A DNA stretch of 37,051 nt from DASUAO01 sp035763745 (GCA_035763745.1 DASUAO010000040.1:1-37051); one strand, 5' to 3'. Numbered from the stretch's first letter, positions 16,287 through 24,563 are shown. Program-made: numbers and translations. The notes: generated by a model not told the origin, from the sequence alone.

Positions 16287-16669
16287 CCGCGTTCCGGCGT
16301 GACACCAGGGTCGAGCGCGGGGCCGCGTCGATCGTGGTCCTCGGCGTCCTGGTGCTGGGGGTTCTGCTCTGCTTCTCGGCCGCCCGGGCGGGAGCGGGAG
16401 CGGTCGCTGCCGCGCGGGCCGATGCGGCCGCGGACGCGGCTGCACTCGCCGCCGCCGACATGGTCGCCCTCGGTCGTGGAGCGGGCGCCGCACGGCAGGC
16501 AGCCGCGGTCACCGCGGCCGCCAACGGTGCGCAGCTCACCCGGTGCGCGTGCTCGGGGACGGTCCTCACTGCGGTCGTCGAGGTCGACGTGCCGGTCCTC
16601 GGCGCGGTTGCGCATGCGCGCGCACGAGCCGAGGTGCTCGGGTCAGGAGTCGAGCACCTCGAGGAGTGA
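16283..16669 (+). CDS. TadE-like protein of the helicase/secretion neighbourhood
   Basis: A 128-residue protein with a basic N-terminus (RRDTRVERG), a membrane span (AASIVVLGVLVLGVLLCFSAA) and an Ala-rich extracytoplasmic part (AAARADAAADAAALAAADM), followed by a small domain with a CAC cysteine pair. It lacks the E+5 of true pseudopilins. It corresponds to the actinobacterial family typified by Rv3654c (secretion/DNA-translocation-related TadE-like protein), a family always found beside the same DEAH helicase. It overlaps TadE by four bases. Its final 27 bp overlap the 3' end of the helicase gene on the other strand. Confidence 0.82.
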   Translation: MTAFRRDTRVERGAASIVVLGVLVLGVLLCFSAARAGAGAVAAARADAAADAAALAAADMVALGRGAGAARQAAAVTAAANGAQLTRCACSGTVLTAVVEVDVPVLGAVAHARARAEVLGSGVEHLEE

Positions 16670-18856
16670 GACGGCAGCCGACTTGTCGAGGTACTCGTTC
16701 CAGTTCCCGCACTTCGGGGACTGCACGCACGACGGACAACCCTCGGCGCAGGCGCACGCGGCGATGAGCTCCCGTGCTGCCCGGATGTGCGCACCGACGC
16801 GGTCGAAGGCGAGGTCGGCGATCCCGGCGCCGCCGGGGTAGCCGTCGTAGACGAAGATCGCCGGGGTGTCGGTCCCCGGGTGGCGAGCCATCGACACGCC
16901 ACCCACGTCCCAGCGATCGCAGATCGCGAAGAGCGGGAGCAGCCCGATCAGCGCGTGCTCCGCCGCGTGGACGGCGCCGAGGATCCGTCCGGGAGCGATG
17001 CCCGCACCGACCACCGTCTCGGCGGACGCCGTGTACCAGCAGGCGCGGGTGGTGAGCGTCTGCGCGGGCAGGTCGAGGGGAACGGTCTCGACCACCTCGC
17101 GGGTCGACGCGCGCTTGCGCTGGTAGGCCACGATCTGGGTGCTCACTGTCACCGATCCGAGGTGCGCGTGGCCTCGCCCACATGCGTCGGTGCGATCGGT
17201 CGCGACGATCGTGAGGTCGGTCACCTCGCGCGTCTGGGTGTACTCGTCGAGGTCGTCGGCCGGCTCGAGCAGCGCACGATGATGGTCCAGCTCGAGCGCG
17301 GTCACCCGGAACTGGCGGCCCTGGTGCACGTAGATGGCTCCGGGATGGGCGACCTGCGGTGCGCGTGCAGCGTCGACGGTGCCGATCGTGTCGCCGCTCG
17401 GGTCCACCAGCTCCAGCGGCTGCCCCGCACCGGCCCGGAGTCCGACCGACGGTGCCGGCGGCTCGCGTCCGGCCCAGTACATCTTCCCGGCCCGGGGCTT
17501 GAGCCGATCGTCGAGGACCAGCGCCCGGACTGCATCGTCGAGGTCCGGGCCGAACCAGCGCTCGTCGCTCGGCTCCAACGGCAGCTCGTGGGCGGCGCAC
17601 CCGACCTGGGCCTCGAGCACGTACGGGTTGGCGGGGTTCGCGACCGCCGCCTCGGCTGGGCGTTCGAACAGCTCCCGGGGGTGGCGCGCGTACCACTGGT
17701 CGAGCTGGTCGTCCCCGCACACGAGCACCGCAGCCGCGCCGCGGGACCCGCGTCCGGCCCGTCCGACCTGCTGACGGAAGGAGGCGAGGGTCCCCGGGAA
17801 CCCGTTCACGACGATGGCGTCGAGACCACCGACGTCGATGCCCAGCTCGAGCGCGCTGGTCGCGACGACCCCGCGCAGCGTCCCCTCCGTGAGCGACTGC
17901 TCGAGCTCGCGTCGCTCGGCCGGTAGGTAGCCGGCCCGGTAGGCGGCGATCGGCGCACTCTTCGGGTCGCCGTCGGGCCCGACGAGCTCGCGCCGGGCTT
18001 CGGCAGCCACGAGCTCACAGCCGCGGCGACTGCGGGTGAACGCGAGGGTCTGGTGCCCCGACGCGACGAAGTGGGCGAGGATCGCCGCGGTCTCGCTGTT
18101 CGCCGACGTGCGGAGACCGGTACGAGGTTCGATGAGCGGGCGTTGCCAGCAGACGACGCCTCGCTCGGGCTCGGGACTGCCGTCCACCGTGATCGGTTCG
18201 ATCGGCATGCCGGCGAGCGCGCTGGCGAGCTCGCCCGGGTTCCCGATCGTCGCCGAGGAGAAGCAGAGCGTCGGGTCGGAGCCGTAATGCGCGCAGAGGC
18301 GTCGCAGCCGGCGCAGGAGGTGCGCGACGTGGCTCCCGAACACCCCTCGCAAGGTGTGGAGCTCGTCGACGACGACGTACCGCAGTCGCAGGAGGAAGGT
18401 CGCCCACCGCTCGTGGTACGGGAGCATCGCCATGTGCAGCATCTCGGGATTGGTGAGCACGACGTTGGCGTGCTTGCGCACCCGTATCCGGTCGTCCGGC
18501 GGCGTGTCGCCGTCGTAGGTCGCCGCGACGAGGTCGGGGAGGAGCCACTCGCGGAAGCGACGGAGCTGGTCCTGGGCCAGCGCCTTGGTCGGGTAGATCA
18601 GCAGCGCAGTGGCGTGCTCGCCGCGCGCGATCGCGTCGACGATCGGCACCTGGTAGCAGAGCGTCTTGCCGGAGGCGGTCCCGGTCGCCACGACGACGCC
18701 GCGTCCCTCCCGGAGGCGATCGATCGCCCGCGCCTGATGGTCGTAGAGGTCCGGGGTGCCGAGCGCCGCGAGCCGTCGGACGACATGGGGGTGCAGCGGC
18801 CGCTCGGGGTTCCCGACCTGGGCGGGTCGCGCCTGGAGCCGTTGCGAGAACGCCAC
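16643..18856 (-). CDS. DEAH-box helicase of the Tad neighbourhood (MrfA/YprA-like)
   Basis: At least 737 residues. The SF2 core shows motif I ATGTASGKTLCYQVP, motif Ia YPTKALAQDQ, motif II as VVVDELHTLRG (DELH rather than DEAH), motif III FSSATIGNP, motif V ATSALELGIDVGG and motif VI QQVGRAGRGSRG. The C-terminal domain carries a four-cysteine cluster (ACACAEGCPSCVQSPKCGNWNEYLD), the zinc site of MrfA-type DNA-repair helicases. Actinobacterial members lie next to the Tad operon (TIGR03817 family as I recall). GTG 18856 is the first good start codon, but the frame continues upstream as a protein-like sequence (ALDALNALVDDPLLSDRVAF), so translation may begin at CTG 18949, which overlaps the upstream LCP gene's stop. 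It converges on the TadE-like gene with a 27-bp tail overlap. Confidence 0.93.
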   Translation of the reverse strand: MAFSQRLQARPAQVGNPERPLHPHVVRRLAALGTPDLYDHQARAIDRLREGRGVVVATGTASGKTLCYQVPIVDAIARGEHATALLIYPTKALAQDQLRRFREWLLPDLVAATYDGDTPPDDRIRVRKHANVVLTNPEMLHMAMLPYHERWATFLLRLRYVVVDELHTLRGVFGSHVAHLLRRLRRLCAHYGSDPTLCFSSATIGNPGELASALAGMPIEPITVDGSPEPERGVVCWQRPLIEPRTGLRTSANSETAAILAHFVASGHQTLAFTRSRRGCELVAAEARRELVGPDGDPKSAPIAAYRAGYLPAERRELEQSLTEGTLRGVVATSALELGIDVGGLDAIVVNGFPGTLASFRQQVGRAGRGSRGAAAVLVCGDDQLDQWYARHPRELFERPAEAAVANPANPYVLEAQVGCAAHELPLEPSDERWFGPDLDDAVRALVLDDRLKPRAGKMYWAGREPPAPSVGLRAGAGQPLELVDPSGDTIGTVDAARAPQVAHPGAIYVHQGRQFRVTALELDHHRALLEPADDLDEYTQTREVTDLTIVATDRTDACGRGHAHLGSVTVSTQIVAYQRKRASTREVVETVPLDLPAQTLTTRACWYTASAETVVGAGIAPGRILGAVHAAEHALIGLLPLFAICDRWDVGGVSMARHPGTDTPAIFVYDGYPGGAGIADLAFDRVGAHIRAARELIAACACAEGCPSCVQSPKCGNWNEYLDKSAAVSLLEVLDS

Positions 18857-18945
18857 CCGGTCCGACAGCAGCGGATCGTCGACCAGCGCGTTGAGTGCGT
18901 CGAGGGCGTCGGGCCCACCTGCCCCGGTGTCGCGCGTGGGAGTGG

Positions 18946-19863
18946 TCAGTGGCTCTGGAGGATCCCGTCGTCCGCGAAGTCGCGGAACAGCTCCGCGGCG
19001 CCGGGACCGACCGCGAGGTTGGAGCCCGCGCCACCACCGACGGGGATCGTGACGTTGCGGATCGCCGCGGGATCGATCGAGAGGCCGAGCCTACCGAGCC
19101 GGAACATGTCGACGAGCGACACGTTCTCGGTCACGACGTGTCGGGCGAGGATCGACGCCAAGCGCAGGGCGCCGGCGTCGCCGGGGTTCTGGGCCCGGAG
19201 CGTCGCGAGGGTCGCGAGGATGATGAGGCCCTGGTTCTCGGAGCGCTTGACGTCGCCCTCGATCGGGTAGTCCTTCCGGTTGCGCGCGATGGCAAGCAGG
19301 CTCTCGCCGGAGAGACGCTGCGGTCCGGGGGAGAAGATCGCGCCCGAGTCCTTGTCGTTCATCGCAATCGGGACGTTGAAGTCGACGCCGCCGACCTCGT
19401 TGACGAGGTTCACGAACCGGGGGAAGTTCACGGTCATCGCGTACTGGATCGAGATGCCCATCATCCGGTCGAGCTGGTCGACGGTGCCCTGGAGTCCCTG
19501 GAGCGCGTGGTAGGCGTTGATCTTGTCGCCGCTCGGCGCCTGGGTGTCGCGCGGGACGTTGATGATCGTCGCCTGCCGGGCCGCGGGGTTGACGCCGATC
19601 ACGTGGATCGCGTCGCCCAGCCCCTTGTCGGCGTCGGTGCGCCCGTCGTTCCCGAGTGCGAGGAAGAAGAACGGCGCGTCGGGAACGCCGCTGAACTCGG
19701 TGTCGCCGACCTTCGTGAGCTGGAACCACACCGCGCCGCTCGCGACCGTCGGGCGACCGATGGCGAGCCACGCGGCGGCGAGCGAGGTGGCGACGAGCAT
19801 CCCGCACAGAGGGATCGCGATCAGCAGTCGGACGGCCGCGCGTCGCTGCGGTGTCTTCGTCAT
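18946..19863 (-). CDS. LytR-CpsA-Psr (LCP) family cell-wall ligase
   Basis: A 305-residue membrane-anchored enzyme. After a basic N-terminus comes one membrane span (about 10-32), then the extracytoplasmic LCP domain. Visible landmarks are FFFLALGNDGRTDADKG, SDxxHVIGVNP-like GDAIHVIGVNP (about 83-93), the arginine of NVPRDTQ (R105, which contacts the pyrophosphate), KINAYHALQG (about 114-123) and VNEVGGVDFNVP. LCP proteins attach polymers such as arabinogalactan or teichoic-type glycans to peptidoglycan, using polyprenyl-pyrophosphate donors. ATG 19863 is chosen for its ATGA overlap with the upstream gene and for the span that follows. Downstream, its stop overlaps the probable CTG start of the helicase. 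Confidence 0.92.
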   Translation of the reverse strand: MTKTPQRRAAVRLLIAIPLCGMLVATSLAAAWLAIGRPTVASGAVWFQLTKVGDTEFSGVPDAPFFFLALGNDGRTDADKGLGDAIHVIGVNPAARQATIINVPRDTQAPSGDKINAYHALQGLQGTVDQLDRMMGISIQYAMTVNFPRFVNLVNEVGGVDFNVPIAMNDKDSGAIFSPGPQRLSGESLLAIARNRKDYPIEGDVKRSENQGLIILATLATLRAQNPGDAGALRLASILARHVVTENVSLVDMFRLGRLGLSIDPAAIRNVTIPVGGGAGSNLAVGPGAAELFRDFADDGILQSH

Positions 19864-20696
19864 GGGGTCACCGCCACGGTCGTGGTCGTCGTCGGACCGA
19901 GGGCCTTCCCGCCGCGCTCGGTGCCGAGCGTCCAGCCCGTGATCTTCCATGCTCCGGCCTCGTCGGGTGCGAAGACGAGGGAGCCCGAGCGGAGCTCCTC
20001 CAGCCTGCCCTTCTTCGTCTGGGCGTTGACCGAGAGCGCGACGGTCGCGCTGACGAGCACGACCTTGCCGTCTGCGTCGGCGAGCGCGGTCATCGAGACC
20101 GGCGGCGTGGTGACCTTCACCTCGCCCACTGCCTTGGGGAGGCCCTCGTCGAGGAGCAACGCCCGATCGGTGCCTGCCAGGCGAGCGAGCGCGGCGGCGT
20201 CGAAGACCGTCGCGAGATCGGCCTCGACGGCGCTGCCCGTGCGCAGCGGGTTCACGATCCCGTGGTCGACGTAGGCGCCGAGCGTGGAGAGCACGAGGTC
20301 GCGCACGTCGGTGGGGAATTCGAACGGTGCACCGACGGCGTCGACCGTGAGGTCTCCGGGTTGCAGGTCGACCGAGGTCGACGCGCGCAGCTCGGGTCCG
20401 GTGTCCTTGGTCGAGTCGCTGCGCAGCACCAAGAACGCAGCACCGGCGATCACGAGCACGGCGAGGATCGCGAGCGCGCTCATCAGCACGGTCCGGCCTC
20501 GCCCACCTTGCCCACCCCGGGCGGCGGCTGGCGCGACCACGGGTCGGGCGATGGGGCGGGCGACGGCTGGCTCCCGCGACGGGGTCGCGGGCGCGTCGAG
20601 TTCTGCCCGCCTCGGTGGCGGCGGCACCGGGCCGGAACCGACCGATGTGCCCGGTTCGGTGCGCGGCTTGCGAGGGGGAGGGGGAGGTGCAGTCAT
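19860..20696 (-). CDS. Single-pass membrane protein with proline-rich N-terminus
   Basis: I do not recognise a family. The 278-residue protein has a cytoplasmic N-terminal 65 residues rich in proline and arginine (PPPPPRKPRTEPG, then PVPPPPRR), a membrane span near residues 70-92 (VLMSALAILAVLVIAGAAFLV), and an extracytoplasmic domain of about 185 residues without cysteine. That domain opens with LRASTSVDLQPGDLTVDAVG and ends in a TTTTTVAVTP tail. The domain looks like a mixed alpha/beta fold. It is translationally coupled to the LCP ligase (ATGA), so it probably assists cell-wall polymer attachment. TATCCT (20708-20713) lies 11 bp before the ATG, making this the first gene of the membrane-protein/LCP/helicase unit. 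Confidence 0.75.
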   Translation of the reverse strand: MTAPPPPPRKPRTEPGTSVGSGPVPPPPRRAELDAPATPSREPAVARPIARPVVAPAAARGGQGGRGRTVLMSALAILAVLVIAGAAFLVLRSDSTKDTGPELRASTSVDLQPGDLTVDAVGAPFEFPTDVRDLVLSTLGAYVDHGIVNPLRTGSAVEADLATVFDAAALARLAGTDRALLLDEGLPKAVGEVKVTTPPVSMTALADADGKVVLVSATVALSVNAQTKKGRLEELRSGSLVFAPDEAGAWKITGWTLGTERGGKALGPTTTTTVAVTP

Positions 20697-20707
20697 GCGA
20701 CCGAACG

Positions 20708-20713
20708 AGGATA
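20708..20713 (-). promoter_or_regulatory. -10 box TATCCT of the membrane protein/LCP operon
   Basis: TATCCT ends 11 bp before ATG 20696; transcription would start only a few bases before the start codon. Confidence 0.45.
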
Positions 20714-20796
20714 TCGGCGGGGTCGTGTCATTCCCGGTCAGGCCCCGGATCGGTGGAGCGGGCCGGCCGGTCGGGGCAACGTGCGCGGGCGCGCAC

Positions 20797-20802
20797 TACC
20801 GT
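20797..20802 (+). promoter_or_regulatory. -10 box TACCGT of the OB-fold gene
   Basis: TACCGT lies 8 bp before ATG 20811; a leaderless message is expected. Confidence 0.55.
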
Positions 20803-20810
20803 CGACGCCC

Positions 20811-21164
20811 ATGGCGCTCAAGAACGTCGTCCGTCGGCTGACCGCCTCGGTCGAGGAGCTGGATCGCCAGGACCTCTGCGATTTCTGCGACGGTCTCGGG
20901 CTGACACCGACCACCGAGATCGTCGCGCGTCGGTCGGTCCGGGTCGGCGGCGAGATCCGTTCGGTGCGCGTCGTGCCGCGCGCCGGTGCACCGGCCCTCG
21001 AGGCGACGGTCACGGACGGACGCGGGACAGCGACCGCCGTGTTCCTCGGGCGGCGCAAGATCCACGGGATCGCGCCCGGGCGGCGGATCGTGATCGAGGG
21101 GATGGCGGCGAGCCACGCCAACCGCTTCCTGATCTTCAACCCGCGCTACACGCTCGTCTCCTGA
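20811..21164 (+). CDS. OB-fold nucleic-acid-binding domain protein
   Basis: A 117-residue protein. A helical N-terminus (VRRLTASVEELDRQDLCDFC) leads into a five-strand OB-fold: VARRSVRVGGEIRSVRVVP, LEATVTDGRGTATAVFLGRR, IAPGRRIVIEGMA and FLIFNPRYTLV. The VTDGxGxxxxVFxGRxxIxGIxxGxxxxxxG pattern is the RecG/DNA-binding style of OB-fold found in short actinobacterial proteins such as Rv2694c. Its job is unknown; nucleic acid binding is inferred from the fold. It converges on the ceoC-like gene, and in mycobacteria the homologue also lies next to ceoBC (recalled), so the arrangement seems ancient. Confidence 0.83.
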   Translation: MALKNVVRRLTASVEELDRQDLCDFCDGLGLTPTTEIVARRSVRVGGEIRSVRVVPRAGAPALEATVTDGRGTATAVFLGRRKIHGIAPGRRIVIEGMAASHANRFLIFNPRYTLVS

Positions 21165-21181
21165 TCGCCGCCGAGGCGATC
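21163..21181. terminator. Hairpin between OB-fold gene and RCK gene
   Basis: GATCGCC and GGCGATC form a perfect 7-bp stem with a 5-base loop, starting in the OB-fold stop codon and ending 17 bp from the stop of the convergent gene. Probably a bidirectional terminator; it lacks a T-run. Confidence 0.5.
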
Positions 21182-21197
21182 GACCGCAGCTGTCGGG

Positions 21198-21860
21198 TCA
21201 GGTGCCGGTCAAGAGGCGTCGGACCGCGTCCTCGGAGTCGGGCGTGACCATCGCGAGGACCTCGTCGCCGGCTTCCAGGACCGTGTCGCCGCGCGGCATC
21301 ACCACGTGCTCCTCCCGGACGATCGCTACGAGCGTGGAGTCGCGCGGGAGCTCGAGCTCCGAGATCGACTTGTCGATGACGGCGGCGTCGTCGGCGAGCG
21401 TCACTTCCACCAACCGGGCCTGACCGCCTTCGAACTGCAGGATTCGCACGAGGCGACCGACGGTCACGGCTTCCTCGACGAGCGCCGTGATGAGGTGAGG
21501 TGTCGACACCGAGAGGTCGACCCCCCAGTTCTCGTTGAACAACCACTCGTTGCGCGGCTCGTTGACGCGAGCGATCACCCGGGGGACGGCGAACTCGGTC
21601 TTGGCCAGCAGCGAGACGACGAGGTTGTCCTCGTCGTCCCCGGTTGCGGCCACGATGACGTCGCAGCGCTCGAGGCCCGCTTCACGCAGTGACGCCACCT
21701 CGCACGCGTCGCCGACGAACCACTCGACCCCGTCGGAGGTCGTCGCGCGCTCCTTGACCTCGGGTTCCTGCTCGATGAGCAGCACCTCGTGCCCGGCGGA
21801 GAGCAGGTCGTTGGCGATGTAGACGCCCACGGCACCGGCACCCGCGATCGCGACGCGCAT
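21198..21860 (-). CDS. TrkA-type K+ channel/transporter regulatory subunit (CeoC-like)
   Basis: A 220-residue RCK protein. The N-terminal Rossmann domain opens with MRVAIAGAGAVGVYIANDL (NAD(H)-binding GxGxxG), with the acidic end of strand 2 in LLIEQEP. The C-terminal TrkA_C domain (from about residue 140) covers LVEVTLADDAAVIDKSISEL to VTPDSEDAVRRLL. Such proteins gate K+ transport in response to nucleotides. It starts one base into the stop of the preceding RCK gene (TGATG), so the two are made together and probably form a heteromer. No Trk/Ktr membrane channel is encoded nearby; the divergent KimA-like transporter is the plausible partner. Confidence 0.9.
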   Translation of the reverse strand: MRVAIAGAGAVGVYIANDLLSAGHEVLLIEQEPEVKERATTSDGVEWFVGDACEVASLREAGLERCDVIVAATGDDEDNLVVSLLAKTEFAVPRVIARVNEPRNEWLFNENWGVDLSVSTPHLITALVEEAVTVGRLVRILQFEGGQARLVEVTLADDAAVIDKSISELELPRDSTLVAIVREEHVVMPRGDTVLEAGDEVLAMVTPDSEDAVRRLLTGT

Positions 21861-22522
21861 CAGTGCTCCGGTCCCTCGTCGAGGCGGGCCTCCAGCGTGG
21901 CCATGTCGTCGACCCCGGCGACGAAGTGGAGCACGTCGCCCTCCTGACCGATGGTGTCGGGGCCGACGACCTCGGCTGCGCCGAACCTCGAGATGGCCGT
22001 GAGCCAGAACGTGCCTGCCTCGTTCAGCTTCGAGAGCTTCGCTCCACACCATGTCGGCGGGATCAAGAACGACGACATCGCCACTCTTCCGCTCGGATCG
22101 ATCCAGTCGTGGGTGCGTTCGCTCGCGGGGATGAGCCGGCGGAGGACCTGGTCGGTCGTCCAGCTCACGGTCGCCACCGTCGGGATCCCGAGCCGCTGGT
22201 AGATCAGCGCTCGTCTCGGGTCGTAGATCCGCGCCACGACCCTCTCGATGCCGAAGTTCTCACGTGCTATCCGCGCGGTGAGGATGTTCGAGTTGTCGCC
22301 GCTCGTCACCGCCGCCAGGGCGTCGGCCCGCTCGATGCCTGCTTCGCGGAGATGGTCGCGGTCGAAGCCGAAGCCCACGACCTGCTGACCCGAGAAGGAC
22401 TTCGAAAGCCGACGGAACGACGACGCGCGCTTGTCGACGACGGCGATCGAGTGACCAGAGTGCTCGAGGACGCCGGCGAGCTCGCTGCCGACCCGCCCGC
22501 ACCCCACGACTACGACGTGCAC
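21860..22522 (-). CDS. TrkA-type K+ regulatory subunit (CeoB-like)
   Basis: A 220-residue RCK protein, the first gene of the pair. The Rossmann motif is VVVGCGRVGSELAGVLEHSG; strand 2 ends in VVDKRASSFRRL. A TrkA_N-type core continues with ALAAVTSGDNSNILTARIA and ARIYDPRRALIYQRLGI. The C-terminal part (after about 140) contains the TrkA_C domain with VVGPDTIGQEGDVLHFVA. GTG 22522 is preceded by GGAGG (22527-22531) four bases away and by TAGCAT (22555-22560), so this transcript has a short leader. Its N-terminus differs from the downstream subunit, so the pair is an old duplication rather than a recent copy. The KimA-like gene runs divergently from the same 144-bp gap. Confidence 0.9.
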   Translation of the reverse strand: MHVVVVGCGRVGSELAGVLEHSGHSIAVVDKRASSFRRLSKSFSGQQVVGFGFDRDHLREAGIERADALAAVTSGDNSNILTARIARENFGIERVVARIYDPRRALIYQRLGIPTVATVSWTTDQVLRRLIPASERTHDWIDPSGRVAMSSFLIPPTWCGAKLSKLNEAGTFWLTAISRFGAAEVVGPDTIGQEGDVLHFVAGVDDMATLEARLDEGPEH

Positions 22523-22554
22523 ACCGCCTCCGACTCTGCTCGGGTTGGTCTGCG

Positions 22555-22560
22555 ATGCTA
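22555..22560 (-). promoter_or_regulatory. -10 box TAGCAT of the RCK pair
   Basis: TAGCAT stands 32 bp before GTG 22522 in the divergent K+ control region. A GGAGG ribosome binding site follows. No -35 is clear. Confidence 0.35.
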
Positions 22561-22666
22561 GCGATGGTTCGGAGACGGAGGCGGGTCGAGGCATGACGAC
22601 GGGTACGAGCGGCAGGACGGCGGCGGACGTGATCCGTGCGCGGTCATCGGACACGCCGGGGGGCCC

Positions 22667-24532
22667 ATGGCGCTGATGAAGCGGGTCCTCCTCGGACGAC
22701 CCATCCGGACGGCCGATGACGAGCACCAGCGGATCCCGAAGGTCGTGGGCCTCGCGGTGTTCTCCTCCGACGCCATCTCCTCCACCGCGTACGCGACCGA
22801 GGAGATCCTGTTCGTCACAGCGATCGGGGCGTCGAGCCTCGCCCTCGGCCTCGACGTCCTGCTGCCGATCGCGATCAGTGTCGCCGTCCTGCTCGCGATC
22901 GTGGTGTCGTCGTACCGGCGGACGATCTTCGCCTATCCCGGCGGAGGCGGGTCGTATGTCGTGAGCCGCGAGAACCTCGGGACGAACCCGTCGCTCGTGG
23001 CCGGGGCCGCGATCCTCGTCGACTACGTGCTGACGGTCGCGGTGTCGGTGTCGGCGGGCGTCGCCGCGATCATCTCGATCCCGGAGTTCGAGAGCGCGGC
23101 CGGCTCGCGAGTGCTCCTCGGGGTCGGCCTGATCGGGCTGATCACCCTGATGAACCTCCGTGGCGTCAAGGAGTCGGGACGCGTCTTCGCGGTGCCCACC
23201 TACCTCTACGTCGGGATCCTGGGTGCGCTCATCATCGCGGGGCTGATCGGCAGCTACCTCGGGGACCTCGGTCAGGTGCCGTTCGACCCCGAGGCCTTCG
23301 AAGGCAGGCTCGAGGTCGGCGGGTCGCTCGGGCTGTTCTTGATCCTGAAGGGATTCTCGTCGGGCGCGGTCGCCCTGACGGGCATCGAGGCCATCGCGGA
23401 CGGCGTGCCCGCCTTCCGACGTCCTGCGCCGCGCAACGCCGCGATCACCCTCGCCGCGATGGCGCTGCTCCTCGGGTCGCTCTTCCTCGGGACCGCGGTG
23501 TTGGCCGAGCGACTGCATCCCTACCCGAGTCACGAGCAGACCGTTCTCGCGCAGATGGGCAACGTGGTGTTCGGCGACGGACCGATCTTCTTCCTCCTGC
23601 AGATCGCAACGGCGGCGATCCTCGTGCTGGCAGCGAACACTGCCTACGCGGACTTCCCCCGGCTGTCGTCGATCATCGCTCGCGACGGATTCCTCCCTCG
23701 ACAACTCGCGAACCGTGGTGACCGACTCGTCTTCTCGAACGGGGTGCTCTTCCTCGCGCTGGCGGCGATCGGGCTCCTGGTCGCGTTCGGCGGCGTCACG
23801 AACGCGCTCATCCCCCTCTATGCGGTCGGGGTCTTCACGTCCTTCACGCTGAGCCAGCTCGGGATGGTGCGCTATCAGATCGCCCAGGAGCCCCGGGGCT
23901 GGAAGCCGGGGGCCGTCCTGAGCGCGACCGGCGCGTTCGTCACCTTCATCGTGCTGCTCATCGTCGCGGTCACGAAGTTCACGAGCGGCGCGTGGGTCCC
24001 CGCCGTCGTGATCCCGCTCATCGTCCTCTTCTTCAAGTTCGTGAAGCGCCACTACGACTCGGTGTCGGCCGAGCTGACGGTCGCGCCCGGCTGGCGGCCT
24101 CCTTCGATGAACCACACCGTGATCGTGCTCGTGGGAAGGGTCCACCGTGGGGTGCTCCAGGCCCTCGCCTACGCGAAGTCGATGAACCCGACGCGTCTGG
24201 TGGCCTTGAGCGTTGTCTCCGAGCCGGGCGAGCAGGAGCGGATCGAGGAGTCATGGACGGAGTTCGGGATCGATGTCCCGCTCGAGATCCTCGACTCGCC
24301 CTACCGGGAGCTGAGCAAGCCCATCGTCGAGTACGTCGACGAGCTCGACGAGCGCTTCCCCAACGACGTCGTGACGATCATCATCCCGGAGTTCGTCGTG
24401 CGCCACTGGTGGGAGCACCTCCTCCACAACCAGAGCGCGTTCCTCCTCAAGGGGCGGCTGCTCTTCCGGCGTGACGTGGTCGTGATCTCGGTCCCGTACC
24501 ACCTCCAGCGGACGGAGCACGAGCCCACCTGA
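22667..24532 (+). CDS. KimA-like APC-superfamily K+ transporter
   Basis: A 621-residue amino acid/polyamine/cation superfamily transporter. The first ~450 residues form about 12 membrane spans, starting with the family's conserved VFSSDAISSTAYATEEIL (about 30-50), later YRRTIFAYPGGGGSYVVS. The last ~170 residues are a soluble cytoplasmic domain (from ELTVAPGWRPPSMNHTVIVL) typical of KimA/YdaO proteins, H+/K+ symporters that in Bacillus bind cyclic di-AMP. The 144-bp gap to the RCK pair was inspected for a c-di-AMP riboswitch and none is visible. Divergence from two RCK subunits supports a K+ role. ATG 22667 has a G-rich stretch (GGGGGG) before it; ATG 22676 is an alternative. Substrate is inferred from family and context. 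Confidence 0.87.
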   Translation: MALMKRVLLGRPIRTADDEHQRIPKVVGLAVFSSDAISSTAYATEEILFVTAIGASSLALGLDVLLPIAISVAVLLAIVVSSYRRTIFAYPGGGGSYVVSRENLGTNPSLVAGAAILVDYVLTVAVSVSAGVAAIISIPEFESAAGSRVLLGVGLIGLITLMNLRGVKESGRVFAVPTYLYVGILGALIIAGLIGSYLGDLGQVPFDPEAFEGRLEVGGSLGLFLILKGFSSGAVALTGIEAIADGVPAFRRPAPRNAAITLAAMALLLGSLFLGTAVLAERLHPYPSHEQTVLAQMGNVVFGDGPIFFLLQIATAAILVLAANTAYADFPRLSSIIARDGFLPRQLANRGDRLVFSNGVLFLALAAIGLLVAFGGVTNALIPLYAVGVFTSFTLSQLGMVRYQIAQEPRGWKPGAVLSATGAFVTFIVLLIVAVTKFTSGAWVPAVVIPLIVLFFKFVKRHYDSVSAELTVAPGWRPPSMNHTVIVLVGRVHRGVLQALAYAKSMNPTRLVALSVVSEPGEQERIEESWTEFGIDVPLEILDSPYRELSKPIVEYVDELDERFPNDVVTIIIPEFVVRHWWEHLLHNQSAFLLKGRLLFRRDVVVISVPYHLQRTEHEPT

Positions 24533-24563
24533 CCCGGATCGGCATGGATTGAGGGCCACGGGC

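Noticed and set aside
22523..22666. A c-di-AMP (ydaO-type) riboswitch before the KimA-like gene
   Set aside because: Expected for some KimA genes, but no matching conserved blocks or pseudoknot-like pairing could be seen in this 144-bp gap.
21860..24145. A 761-codon minus frame extending the CeoB-like gene upstream through the KimA gene
   Set aside because: Only the last 220 residues look like a protein; the rest is an E/D/R/H-rich shadow of the transporter. GTG 22522 with GGAGG upstream is the true start.
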